Origin: Methylobacterium sp. WSM2598
Lineage (GTDB): Bacteria > Pseudomonadota > Alphaproteobacteria > Rhizobiales > Beijerinckiaceae
Length of the DNA stretch: 64,000 nucleotides
Assembly: GCF_000379105.1 (NCBI RefSeq)
Contig: NZ_KB900609.1
Location: 5,096,438 to 5,160,437 of the forward strand
Reading direction: 5' to 3'
Below the pieces are notes generated by a model. It saw nothing but the letters and a program-made list of their open reading frames with translations, searched no databases and was not told the DNA's origin. How positions within the stretch are numbered: position 1 is the stretch's first letter; every line of letters starts with the position of its first letter. The translations under genes were made by a program, and so were the position numbers. Shown here in pieces: positions 32,823-44,374 of this stretch.

Positions 32823-33130
32823 TCGGGCGGGCGCGCCGCCGCCACGGCCCGCAGGGCGGCCGCGACGCGCGCCCGCACCCCGGCCTCGGAGAGCGGCGCG
32901 GCGATCACGAGGCTCGTCACCACGTCCGGGTATTGCCGGCGGCGCTTGGGCGTGCGGGCATGGTCGGCGATCCGGACCTGATGCGGGCCGCCCGGCGCCC
33001 GCAGGTAGAGGCTGCCGCTGCGCGCGCCCCGCGCCACCGTCTCGAAGCCCTCGGCGAGGAGCAGGCCGTGCGCCAGCGCCCGCGCGGCGCGCGGGGTCAG
33101 CCGGTCAGGGCCGCCAAGCCGGCGCCGCAT
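32810..33130 (-). CDS. small basic hypothetical protein downstream of rlmE
   Basis: A 106-residue, arginine- and alanine-rich protein without signal or membrane segments. A central stretch GARSGSLYLRAPGGPHQVRIADHART suggests a compact beta fold. The ATG at 33130 lies inside the 3' end of rlmE (26-base overlap), as in coupled genes. No function can be assigned. Confidence 0.55.
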   Translation of the reverse strand: MRRRLGGPDRLTPRAARALAHGLLLAEGFETVARGARSGSLYLRAPGGPHQVRIADHARTPKRRRQYPDVVTSLVIAAPLSEAGVRARVAAALRAVAAARPPDQPV

Positions 33131-33881
33131 CGTCCGCCCGCCCGTCCTCGGCGGGCTCCTGCGCCTCGCCCGCGCGCTCGCTCGCGCCCCGGTAGCCGGT
33201 GGCGAGCACGTAGAGCTCGCTCGAATCCGCCCGGCTCGCCGCCGGCTTCACGTGGCGCACCGCGGCGAAGTCGCGCTTGAGGTCGGCGAGCAGCCCGCCC
33301 TCGGTCCCGCCCTGCAGCACCTTGGCGAGGTAGGCCCCGCCCGGGGCCAGCACCTCGCGGGCGAAGGCGGCGGCGGTCTCGGCGAGCCCCATGATGCGCA
33401 GGTGGTCGGTCTTCTTGTGCCCGGTGGCGTTGGCCGCCATGTCCGACATCACGAGGTCGGCCGGGCCGCCGAGGAGCGCGATCAGGCGCGCGGGCGCGCT
33501 CGGGTCGAGGAAGTCGAGGGTGAGGAAGTCGACTCCCGGCATCGGCTCGATCTCCAGGAGGTCGATGCCGACGACCCGGCCGTGGGGCGGCGGCGCGCCC
33601 GGATGGCTGCCGACCTTGGCGGCGGCCACCTGCGACCAGCCTCCCGGCGCCGCCCCGAGATCCACCACCCGCTGGCCGGGCCTGAGGAGGTGGAAGCGCT
33701 CGTCGATCTCCAGGAGCTTGTAGGCGGCCCGCGAGCGGTAGCCCTCGCGCTTGGCGCGGGCCACGTAGGGGTCGTTGAGCTGCCGCTCCAGCCAGCGCTT
33801 GGACGAGACCGTGCGCCCGCGCCCGGTCTTCACCCGCTGCTTGAGGTCGCCCCGCTGGCCGCCGCCCCTCCGGTCGCTCAT
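33105..33881 (-). CDS. rlmE: 23S rRNA (uridine-2'-O)-methyltransferase RlmE (FtsJ/RrmJ)
   Basis: A 258-residue SAM methyltransferase that modifies U2552 of 23S rRNA (E. coli numbering) late in 50S assembly. The SAM motif is VVDLGAAPGGWSQVA. The catalytic K-D-K-E set is represented by AAYKLLEI, VMSDMAANATG, YLAKVLQGG and SSELYVLATG. The ATG at 33881 matches the family start (MSDRRGGG then the basic region). Its usual upstream neighbour ppx/gppA lies on the same strand but is separated by the opposing PIN-gene unit. Confidence 0.94.
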   Translation of the reverse strand: MSDRRGGGQRGDLKQRVKTGRGRTVSSKRWLERQLNDPYVARAKREGYRSRAAYKLLEIDERFHLLRPGQRVVDLGAAPGGWSQVAAAKVGSHPGAPPPHGRVVGIDLLEIEPMPGVDFLTLDFLDPSAPARLIALLGGPADLVMSDMAANATGHKKTDHLRIMGLAETAAAFAREVLAPGGAYLAKVLQGGTEGGLLADLKRDFAAVRHVKPAASRADSSELYVLATGYRGASERAGEAQEPAEDGRADDAAPAWRP

Positions 33882-34078
33882 TCGTCGCTCCTGCACCCGC
33901 GATCCAGATGACGCCGCACCGCGCAACTCGCAAGGGGCGCCCGGGCCGGGGACGCGGCGGAGCGGGGCGCCCGCGGCCGCCTCCGGGAGCGGACCGGACG
34001 CGGCGCTCGACGTCGCCGGGCCGGGTGCTAAGCTGCGCACCGCGCGCGGCGCAGGCCGTCGCCGGCCCGGGGTGACCC

Positions 34079-34360
34079 ATGGATGTCAAGGAAGCGGTGG
34101 CGAGGGCGAAGCACTTCCTGGCAGATGTCTTTTCGGACGAGACCGTATCCGAGATCCGGCTCGAGGAGATCGCGTTCGACCGGAGTGAGCGGGCATGGTT
34201 GGTCACTCTTGGCCTCTTGAGGCCGGCTGGGGCCGACGCGCAGACCTCCTTTGGGGTTCTCAAGCCTGTTCTGTACAAGAGAACGTATAAGATCGTCCGT
34301 ATTCCGGAAGATTCGAACGAGATGCCATCCATAAAAATTCGCGAGGTGAGCGAGGGATGA
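34079..34360 (+). CDS. hypothetical partner of the PIN-domain protein
   Basis: A 93-residue protein starting MDVKEAVARAKHFLADVFSDE, with alternating helix and strands (SERAWLVTLGLLRPAG, YKRTYKIVRIPEDSNE). I have the impression of similar small proteins beside PIN genes in other proteobacteria, but recognise no named family. Its stop overlaps the next start (ATGA). Codon use is visibly less GC-rich than in the neighbours. It may be the antitoxin-like or targeting half of a two-gene unit (inference). Confidence 0.75.
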   Translation: MDVKEAVARAKHFLADVFSDETVSEIRLEEIAFDRSERAWLVTLGLLRPAGADAQTSFGVLKPVLYKRTYKIVRIPEDSNEMPSIKIREVSEG

Positions 34361-34824
34361 GCACTGCGATTCTCCTTGACACCCAGTTGCTCGTGCTCCT
34401 GGTGGTCGGCCGAACGTCGAAGGGAATCGTCGCCAAGCACAAGAACCTCACCGAGTTCACGGCGGAGGATTTCGACCTGCTTCTGATTTTGCTCGGTGAT
34501 AATCCTGCTCTGATCCTGCTCCCGAACACCGTCTCGGAGGCCGCGAACCTGCTCCGGCAGCATCGGGATCCTGAGAGGACCGCCATCCTGCGCACCTTCG
34601 CCGAGATCATCGGCGGCCACGCGGAGCACTACGTGGCCAGCAGGAAGGTGGTGGTACGGCGCGAATACGCGCGGCTCGGCATCACGGACTCAGCCATCCT
34701 TGAGATCGGTCGCGGTAATCTGGAGATTCTGACCGCGGACCTCGACCTTTACCTGGCGGCCGTTGGCCTGAGCCTCCGCGCGACGAACTTCAACCATAAG
34801 CGCGAGGAGTTCGACCTCTTGTGA
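34357..34824 (+). CDS. PIN-domain protein, probable ribonuclease
   Basis: A 155-residue protein. It has the acidic residues expected of a PIN nuclease: Asp8 in AILLDTQLLVLL, Glu61 in PNTVSEAANLL, Asp111 in GITDSAILEIG and Asp128 in ILTADLDLYLA. PIN proteins cut RNA and often act as toxins of toxin-antitoxin pairs. Residues 20-50 contain an insert not typical of the small VapC type. It overlaps its upstream partner by 4 bases and is set in a lower-GC island oriented against gppA and rlmE. Confidence 0.82.
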   Translation: MSTAILLDTQLLVLLVVGRTSKGIVAKHKNLTEFTAEDFDLLLILLGDNPALILLPNTVSEAANLLRQHRDPERTAILRTFAEIIGGHAEHYVASRKVVVRREYARLGITDSAILEIGRGNLEILTADLDLYLAAVGLSLRATNFNHKREEFDLL

Positions 34825-34844
34825 GATCGGGGAGGCGCCGCCGC

Positions 34845-36023
34845 TCAGCCCCGCCCGCCCCGGCGCCAGACGCCGTCCTCGCGCATCATGTTCATGAGCA
34901 GGCCCTCGCGCAGGCCGCGGTCGGCGATGCGCAGGCGCTCGGACGGGAAGGCCCGCCGGATCGCTTCCAGGATGGCGCAGCCGGCCAGGACCAGGTCGGC
35001 CCGGTCGCGGCCGATGCAGGGATTGCGCGCCCGCTCGGCGAGCCGCGTGTCGAGCAGGTCGGTGATCGCCGTCGAGACCTCGCGGTCGCTCATCCAGAGC
35101 CCGTCGATGCGCCGCCGGTCGTAGCGCGGCAGGCGCAGGTGCATGGCGGCCAGCGTCGTGACCGTGCCGGAGGTGCCGAGCAGGTGGAAATGCGGCGCCT
35201 GCGCGGCCGCGCCCGCCATCAGGGCGAACTTGGTGAGCTTGGTCGAGACGTCCTCGACCATGCCCTCGAAGATCGCCGGCGTGACGTCGGTGCCGCCGTA
35301 GCGCTCGGTGAGGGTGACGACGCCGACCGGCAGCGAGTCCCAGGCGCGGATGCGCAGGGTCGGGTCGGCGCTGCGGGCGAGCGCCGCGGAGCCGTGCAGC
35401 CAGACGATCTCGGTCGAGCCGCCGCCGATGTCGAAGATCACCACCGATTCCGCGTGCCGGTCGGCCAGGGCCGCGCAGCCCGTCACCGCCAGGTAGGCCT
35501 CGGTGCGGCGGTCCACGACCTCGAGGTTGAGCCCGACGTCCCGGCGCACCCGCCGGACGAAATCCGGGCCGTTCACGGCGAGCCGGCAGGCCTCCGTGGC
35601 GATGACCTTCGAGCGGACGACGCCGCGCGTCTCCATCTTGGCCCGGCAGACGGCGAGCGCCTCGACGGTGCGCTGGATCGCCTCGTCGCTCAGGTGGTCG
35701 GTGCTGCCGAGGCCCTCGCCCAGGCGCACGATGCGCGAGAAGGCGTCGACGACGCGGAACCCGTAGGGCGCCGGCTCGGCGATCAGGAGCCGGCAATTGT
35801 TCGTGCCGAGGTCGAGGGCCGCGTAGGGGCGCCGCCCCTGCGGCCGCAGCGCCGGGAGGGGCCGCACCGCGCCGGCCGCCCGCTGCGCCTCGCGCAGCAG
35901 CACGCTCTGGCGCGCCGGCTCCGCCCTCTCCGCGGCGCGCGCCGGCACGGGGGCGGCAGTCTCGTCCCTCACGACGCCAACAATCCTTCCAGCCCGCGCA
36001 ATCCGCGTGGGCAGCGCTGTCAC
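34845..36023 (-). CDS. Ppx/GppA family exopolyphosphatase / pppGpp phosphohydrolase
   Basis: A 392-residue member of the sugar kinase/HSP70 ATPase fold. Motifs are YAALDLGTNNCRLLIAE, VIATEACRLA, VVIFDIGGGSTEIVWL and LLGTSGTVTTLAAMHL. Members hydrolyse polyphosphate or pppGpp and so link phosphate storage with stringent signalling. The start is unsure: GTG at 36023 is used here, and GTG at 35972 (VRDETAAP) is equally possible because the first 65 residues are not conserved. It lies upstream of rlmE with the PIN unit between them. Confidence 0.88.
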   Translation of the reverse strand: MTALPTRIARAGRIVGVVRDETAAPVPARAAERAEPARQSVLLREAQRAAGAVRPLPALRPQGRRPYAALDLGTNNCRLLIAEPAPYGFRVVDAFSRIVRLGEGLGSTDHLSDEAIQRTVEALAVCRAKMETRGVVRSKVIATEACRLAVNGPDFVRRVRRDVGLNLEVVDRRTEAYLAVTGCAALADRHAESVVIFDIGGGSTEIVWLHGSAALARSADPTLRIRAWDSLPVGVVTLTERYGGTDVTPAIFEGMVEDVSTKLTKFALMAGAAAQAPHFHLLGTSGTVTTLAAMHLRLPRYDRRRIDGLWMSDREVSTAITDLLDTRLAERARNPCIGRDRADLVLAGCAILEAIRRAFPSERLRIADRGLREGLLMNMMREDGVWRRGGRG

Positions 36024-36083
36024 GCTCCAAGCTTACGTCGCTGCCGTGGGAACGCAATGCGTCGTTGCACCCGATTCTCCCGA

Positions 36084-36563
36084 TCAGGCGACCACTTTCG
36101 GGTTCATCGAGAAGGCGACCCGCGGCAGCGGGCGCAGCAGGCTCTTCACCTGCGAGAACGGCCGCGGGCGGTTGATGACCTCGTCGAGCCGCGACCAGAG
36201 GGTCTTGGGGGAGAAGGGCTTGGCGATGATCTCGTTGACCCCGAGATTGACCGCCCGGTCGACGATGTTGCGCCGCGGCTGGGCCAGCATCAGGATGATC
36301 GGCACGGTCGGGGCGGGCGAGGTCGCCGGGGTGCGGGCGAGGCGGATGAACTCCTCCCCCGACAGGATGGCGAGGTCCCAGTCGAGGACCACGAGGTCGG
36401 GCTTGCTCTCGGCGAGCGCCCCCAGCGCCTCGGCCCCGTCCGGCGCCTCCAGCACGCGCTTGATGCCGACGCGCATCAGCATGTCGCGGACGATGCGGCG
36501 CAGGTAGAGGCTCTCGTCGACGACCAGGGCGGAGAGGTCCGGGAAGGTCGGGGTGGCGATCAT
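36084..36563 (-). CDS. CheY-like receiver protein
   Basis: A 159-residue protein with one receiver domain (residues about 10-130). It has a single acidic residue at the first site (LVVDESLYLRRI), the phosphoacceptor Asp61 in LVVLDWDLAI and the lysine in IIAKPFSPK. The C-terminal 30 residues are basic and outside the domain. There is no output domain and no kinase next door. The ATG at 36563 is the only reasonable start. Confidence 0.87.
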   Translation of the reverse strand: MIATPTFPDLSALVVDESLYLRRIVRDMLMRVGIKRVLEAPDGAEALGALAESKPDLVVLDWDLAILSGEEFIRLARTPATSPAPTVPIILMLAQPRRNIVDRAVNLGVNEIIAKPFSPKTLWSRLDEVINRPRPFSQVKSLLRPLPRVAFSMNPKVVA

Positions 36564-36670
36564 CGGGGCGGCTCGACGCGAACGCCCGATCCTGCGCCCG
36601 CCCTGCCTACGGTTTCGCTAATCCCGGCGGCCCGGGATGCCGAGGCGTCGGGCGACCGGCGCAGCGCGCC

Positions 36671-37870
36671 TCACGGCGCCTCCGGCAGCGGCGCCAGCAG
36701 GGCGAGCCGCAGGGCCGCCAGGAGGGCCGCGCCGTAGAGCGCGCCGACGAAGGCCGCGACGCCGGTCCAGCCCGCCTGGGCGTAGAACCAGCCGCCCGCC
36801 GTGCCGAGGACCGAGGAGCCCAGATAGTAGAGGAACAGGTAGAGGGAGGAGGCCTGGGCGCGGTCGCGGCGCGCCCGCCGCCCGACCCAGCTGCTCGCCA
36901 CCGAGTGGGCGCCGAAGAACCCGACCGTGGCGACGACGATGCCGAGCACGATCAGGACGAGGCTCTCGGCGAGGGTCAGCGCGACGCCGCCGAGGGCCGC
37001 CGCGATGGCGAGCCACAGCACCCGGCGGCGCCCGAACAGGCTCGCCGCGTGCCCGGCCGCGGTCGAGGAGGCGGTGCCCGCGAGGTAGACCGCGAAGATC
37101 GCCGCGACGGCGGTCTGGCTCAGCGCGTAGGGCGGCGCCAGCAGGCGGAAGCCGATGTAGTTGTAGAGCGTGACGAAGCCGCCCATCAGCAGGAAGGCCT
37201 CGGCGAAGAGCCAGGGCAGGCCCGCGTCGCGGAAATGGTGCAGGAAGCTGCCGGGCACCGCCCGCCAGGGCAGGGGGCGGGGCGTGAAGCGGGCCGAGGG
37301 CGGCAGGCCGCGCGCGAAGGCGATGGCCGCCGCGAGCGCCAGCAGGCCGATCGCCGCGAGCGCCGCGCGCCAGCCGAGCCGGTCCGCGAGGGCGCCGCTG
37401 AGGAGCCGGCCGGCCATGCCCCCGAGCGAATTCCCGCTGATCAGGAGCCCCATGGCGAGGCCGAGGGCGCGCCCGTGCATCTCCTCGCTGAGATAGGCCA
37501 TGGCCACGGCCGGCACGCCGCTCATGGCGAGGCCCGCCAGGGCCCGCACGGCCAGGAAACCGTGCCAGGTCGGCATCGCGGCGGCGACCAGGGTGAGGAG
37601 GGCCGCGGAAAAGAGTGAGACCACCATCACGGGCTTGCGCCCGAACACCTCCGACAGGGGGCTGACCACCAGGAGGGAGACGGCGAGGAGGCCGGTCGCC
37701 AGGGAGAGCGACAGGCTGCTCGCCGCCGGGCCGACGCCGAATTCCTCGGCGAAGACCGGCAGCAGCGGCTGGACCGCGTAGAGCACCGCGAAGGTCGAGA
37801 AGCCCGCCGCCGCGAGCGCGTAGGCGGTGCGGCGGAAGGCCGGCGTGCCGGCCTCGATGCTGTCCTGCAT
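36671..37870 (-). CDS. MFS transporter (YnfM-like efflux type)
   Basis: A 399-residue protein with twelve predicted helices in two halves. The first cytoplasmic loop reads LSEVFGRKPVMV, and the matching loop in the second half is ASLFGRRRVLWL, as in DHA1-type drug or metabolite exporters. ATG at 37870 gives the normal N-terminus (MQDSIEAGTPAFRRTAYALAA). The substrate is unknown. The stop lies about 107 bases before the receiver gene on the same strand. Confidence 0.88.
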   Translation of the reverse strand: MQDSIEAGTPAFRRTAYALAAAGFSTFAVLYAVQPLLPVFAEEFGVGPAASSLSLSLATGLLAVSLLVVSPLSEVFGRKPVMVVSLFSAALLTLVAAAMPTWHGFLAVRALAGLAMSGVPAVAMAYLSEEMHGRALGLAMGLLISGNSLGGMAGRLLSGALADRLGWRAALAAIGLLALAAAIAFARGLPPSARFTPRPLPWRAVPGSFLHHFRDAGLPWLFAEAFLLMGGFVTLYNYIGFRLLAPPYALSQTAVAAIFAVYLAGTASSTAAGHAASLFGRRRVLWLAIAAALGGVALTLAESLVLIVLGIVVATVGFFGAHSVASSWVGRRARRDRAQASSLYLFLYYLGSSVLGTAGGWFYAQAGWTGVAAFVGALYGAALLAALRLALLAPLPEAP

Positions 37871-37961
37871 GCCGCCCCGGCCCCCGCCCCCGTCCCTCGC
37901 TACCGGAAGCGCCCGGCCCCGGGAAGTCCCGCGCCCGCGGATCGCGCGGGCCCGGGCCGGG

Positions 37962-38219
37962 TCAGGCCGCCTCGGCGGCAGCCGGCGCGGCCGCCGCCGC
38001 CAGCGTGCAGGCGGCGCCGCAGGACGTCGCGCAGGAGGCGTGCACCTCGTCGAGCGCCCGCGAGAGGATGCTCCGGATGGTGCGCGCGCAGCGCCCGCAT
38101 TTCGGGCTGCAGCCGAGGCAGGCATAGACCTGGGCCGGCGTCCGCGGGCAGGCCGGACCCGGATTCAGGCACGCGCGCACTTGGCCGTCGGAGAAGACGT
38201 TGCAGGAACAGACGATCAT
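37962..38219 (-). CDS. bfd: BFD-like [2Fe-2S] ferredoxin
   Basis: An 85-residue protein starting MIVCSCNVFSDGQVR. The four cluster cysteines expected from BFD are Cys4, Cys6, Cys41 and Cys44 (the last two in KCGRC), plus extra cysteines at 34 and 37 and in the C-terminal tail. BFD gives electrons to bacterioferritin to release iron. The tail after residue 58 (Cys/Ala-rich) is longer than in E. coli. The upstream 90 bases are unusually AT-rich, as for an iron-regulated promoter, but I cannot name an operator. Confidence 0.85.
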   Translation of the reverse strand: MIVCSCNVFSDGQVRACLNPGPACPRTPAQVYACLGCSPKCGRCARTIRSILSRALDEVHASCATSCGAACTLAAAAAPAAAEAA

Positions 38220-38423
38220 GCTGGGATCAGGGCATCCGGTTTCGCGTGGCGCCCGGCAAACCGGTTGCACCGCAGATTAGAACTCTTGAAAACTACAGCA
38301 CTTTCAACAAGTTAGCGATTCGGTCGCGGCATTGCAACCACTGCCGCAACCCTGCGACGGAATCACGCCGGGGCCCCGCGCCGGCGCGCGCCCGGTTGTC
38401 TCAGGGGCAGGGGGCGGCTATCG

Positions 38424-38468
38424 CCGACGCTCTTGTTGCCCCGACGCTCTTGCCCCGACGCTCTTGCC
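38424..38468 (+). repeat. tandem CCGACGCTCTTGCC array before the kinase gene
   Basis: One 17-bp variant unit (38424-38440) is followed by two identical 14-bp units (38441-38454 and 38455-38468). The array ends 42 bases before the ATG of the hybrid kinase, so it lies in its promoter or leader. Confidence 0.85.
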
Positions 38469-38510
38469 CAAGGTGCGGCCGCCTGATCGGCCGGCGGACC
38501 GTGACAGCCG

Positions 38511-41105
<2,595 letters not shown>

Positions 41106-41853
41106 TCGCGGTTCCGGAGCCGGTCGGGCGCAGCAGGGTCTTGCGCGGGTTGCTCGGAAAGCCGAGCGGATCACGGCGGGGCCGACGCTCGGCAAGATGC
41201 TCGGCAAGATGCTCGGCAAGTTGCTCGCCATGCGCTGCATGGCCGTCCGCCGGTGGGGCGCGCCGTCCGTCGCGAGCGGCGTCTTGCCGAGTTCGAGCGC
41301 GGTCGCGTCCGTCGCGGCCTGCAGCTGCGTTCGCTTCTGCAGTGCTAAATTACAATCTATTCCCATAAACACAGCCATGCTGAGCGACGGGCGGTCGCTG
41401 CAGTGACGATGGCGGGATTTCCACGCGCGTCTTTTCGGAAGAAAGAACCCTCACGCACGACGATCTGGGCGATCAAATCCGGATGAATGTCTGATATTGA
41501 CCGGCATCTGTCCGGATCAAAACGCTTTCGGATAGCAAAAATGATGAAATACGGGGGCGTTTGCAGTCGGAGGACGGTTACGGTTGCGTGAAGAACGGGC
41601 CGATGGCGGTGCCGGGCCGCGCGGCGCGGCGACGCGCCCCGGCCGGGAACAAGCGGCAAAATTGATTCCTAAGTATTCCCGGGAGAATTTCCCATTCGTC
41701 TCGGCCAGATGTGATGATTATGATACAGTTTGCGCCCCATCGCGACGATCCAATCCCGGTGATCGCGCCGAGATGGCCGGTTGATTGCGGCTGAAACGCG
41801 GTTTTCGTATGCCGAGAAGGCGGGAACGGCTCCGCGATATCTAAGAAATTCTC
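41106..41853. other. 748-base gap with a 12-bp array and an AT-richer promoter region
   Basis: At 41188-41223 three 12-bp units CTCGGCAAGATG stand in tandem (the last ends TTG); the reverse complement carries CTTGCC. From about 41340 the DNA becomes much AT-richer up to the TonB receptor start. An AGAAATTCT dyad sits just before that ATG. Short frames here look non-coding. This is likely the control region of the receptor gene. Confidence 0.6.
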
Positions 41854-44353
41854 ATGAATCGGGGGAACACGATGGTGGCGCTGCGCCGCGCTCTCTTGGT
41901 CACGACGGTTCTCGCGCATTGCACCGCGCCCGTCCTCGTCGGACCGGCGGCCGCCCAGAGTGGCCTGATCGCCCTCGAGCAGATCGACGTGGTCCCGGTC
42001 ACCCCGGTCGCGGGCGCGGGCGGCCTGCGCCGCGCGGAGGGCGGCGCCCCCGTCGCCGCCGGCGGCGCCCTGCCGCTCGCCAAGGTCCCCTTCACGGTCG
42101 AGACCGTCTCGGCCCGCCAGATCGCGCAGGACCGCGCCACCCTCGATCCCACCTTCACGCTCGCCCGCACCACCCCGGGCGTCAGCCTCTCCGACGGCCA
42201 GGGCAACGGTTTCCGCCAGACCGTGACCTATCGCGGCTTCGACGCCTCGCCGGTCCAGGGCGCTCCCCAGGGCCTCGCCGTCTACCAGAACGGCACCCGC
42301 ATCAACGAGGCCTTCGGCGACGTCGTCAACTGGGACCTGATCCCCTCCGTCGCCATCAACCGCATCGACATCGTCACCGGCAACCCGATCTTCGGCCTCA
42401 ACGCGCTGGGCGGGGCGGTCAACGTCGAGATGAAGAACGGCTTCACCTGGCAGGGCCGCGAGGTCTCGGTGGCGGGCGGCTCGGACGGGCGCATCCTGGG
42501 CACCCTGCAGTACGGCGAGGTGGTCGGGCCGTGGAGCGTCTACTTCGCGGGCGAGGGGCTCAAGGACGACGGCTGGCGCTACAAGTCGCCCTCCGAGATC
42601 GGCCGGGTCTACGCCGATCTCGGCCACCGCAGCCTCGATTCCGAGTTCCACCTCATCGCCTCGGGCGCCAAGACCTTCTTCGGCGCCGCCGCCGGCGACC
42701 CCGGTCGACCTGAGCCGCGCGGACGAGCGGGCAATCTTCACCAACCCGCAGACCACCGACACCGAGGTCGGGCAGATCCAGGTCACCGGGCGGGTCAGCC
42801 TGACGCCGGGCTGGGACCTGGCGGGCAACGCCTACCTGCGCCGCTTCAGCCAGCGCTACGTGGACGGCAACGACGGCAACTTCGAGAATTGCAGCACCCG
42901 CTCCAACTTCCGCGGCTTCCTCTGCTTCGAGGATGACGGGTTCACCGCCGCGCCCGGCCAGACCCAGGCCCAGTTCCGCAACCAGTTCCTGCTGCTCGGC
43001 GCGGGCAACGCGCCGATCCCGTTCCGGGCGGGCATCCCGTACGGCACCCTCGACACGGTCAAGACCGAGGCGACCGGCTGGGGCGGCTCGCTCCAGGCCA
43101 CCAACCGCGACCGCCTCCTCGATCACGGCAACACCTTCATCCTCGGCGGCAGCATCGACGTCGCCGATTACAGCTTCAAGTCCGCCAGCCTGCTCGGCCT
43201 CATCAACCCGGATCTGAGCGTCACCACCAACCCGCTCAACCCCACCTACGGGCTCGTCCCGGGCCTCGGTACCGGGCCCCTGCGCACCGCCGCCGCCCTC
43301 GGCATCGCTCCCAGCAGCGTGATCGGCTCCAACCTCTCCATGGGCCTCTACGCCCTCGACACTTTCGACCTCACCGAGCAACTCTCGCTCACCGCCGGCG
43401 CCCGCCTGAACTTCGCCCGCATCGCGACCCGGGACCTGACCGGCTTCTCGCCCGACGTCACCGGCACCCACTACTACACCCGCGTCAACCCGGTCGCCGG
43501 CCTGACCTACAGGGTCGCGCCCTGGCTCAGCCTCTACGGCGGCTACTCCGAGTCCAACCGCGCCCCGACCCCGCTCGAACTCGCCTGCGCCAACCCGAAC
43601 CGGCCCTGCCTGCTGCCCAACTCGCTGGTCGCCGACCCGCCGCTCAAGCAGGTCGAGGCCCAGACCTACGAGGCGGGCCTGCGCGGCGCGGTGCCGGACT
43701 TCTACGAGGGCGGGCTGCTGAGCTACAAGCTCGGCCTGTTCCGCACCGACCTGACCCACGACATCCTGCAGGTAGCGGTGCCGGGCAACGCGGCCCGGGG
43801 CTACTACGTGAACGTGCCGGCGACCCGGCGCCAGGGTGTGGAGGTGGCGGCGGAGTACGCGGCGGAGCGGGTGAGCCTCTATGCCAACTACGCGCTGATC
43901 GACGCGACCTTCCAGTTCCAGGGCGAGTTGTCGTCGCCTAACAACCCCCTGGCGAGCGGGGACGGGCTGATCCGGGTGCGTCCGGGCAACAAGGTTCCGC
44001 TGGTGCCCGAGCACCAGATCAAGGCGGGGTTCGAGGTCGCGGTGACGCCGGAGTGGCGGCTCGGGATGAACGTGGCGGCGTTCTCGTCGTCGTTTTTCCG
44101 GGGCGACGAGTCGAACCTGAACCGGAAGCTGGCGCCCTACGCGCTGGTGAACCTGACGACGAGCTATCAAGTGTCGCGGGAGGTGCAGCTGTTCGGTCTG
44201 GTGACGAACCTAACCAACACGCGGGTGGCGAATTTCGGGACGTTCATCGAGCCGAGCGCGGCCTTCGCGAACCGCTATGCGCTGACCGACCCGCGCAGCA
44301 CGACCCTGCTGCAGCCGCTCTCGGTCTACGGCGGCATGCGCGTGACCTGGTGA
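41854..44353 (+). pseudogene. TonB-dependent outer-membrane receptor, single-base frameshift
   Basis: The first part (41854 to about 42693) encodes a signal peptide ending VGPAAAQ and a plug domain (TTPGVSLSDGQGNG, then VTYRGFDASP and NALGGAVNVEM). The second, from about 42695 in the next frame, encodes the beta-barrel and ends with the canonical C-terminal aromatic (SVYGGMRVTW). Removing one G at 42694-42695 joins FFGAAA to ATPVDLSRADER without loss. The restored protein would have about 832 residues and take up an iron chelate or similar ligand. A start at 41872 with GGGGGAAC before it is also possible. Either a real null allele or an assembly error. Confidence 0.85.
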
Positions 44354-44374
44354 GGAGCGCCGGGACGCGCGGCG

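Noticed and set aside
38270..38330. Fur/Irr-type iron box upstream of bfd
   Set aside because: The region is AT-rich, but the two half-sites (TTAGAA and TTGAAA) are not an inverted repeat, so no operator is called.
41357..41659. Possible 100-residue gene on the minus strand before the TonB receptor
   Set aside because: Composition is mixed, there is no ribosome-binding site, and the stretch covers an AT-rich promoter-like region. No family resemblance.
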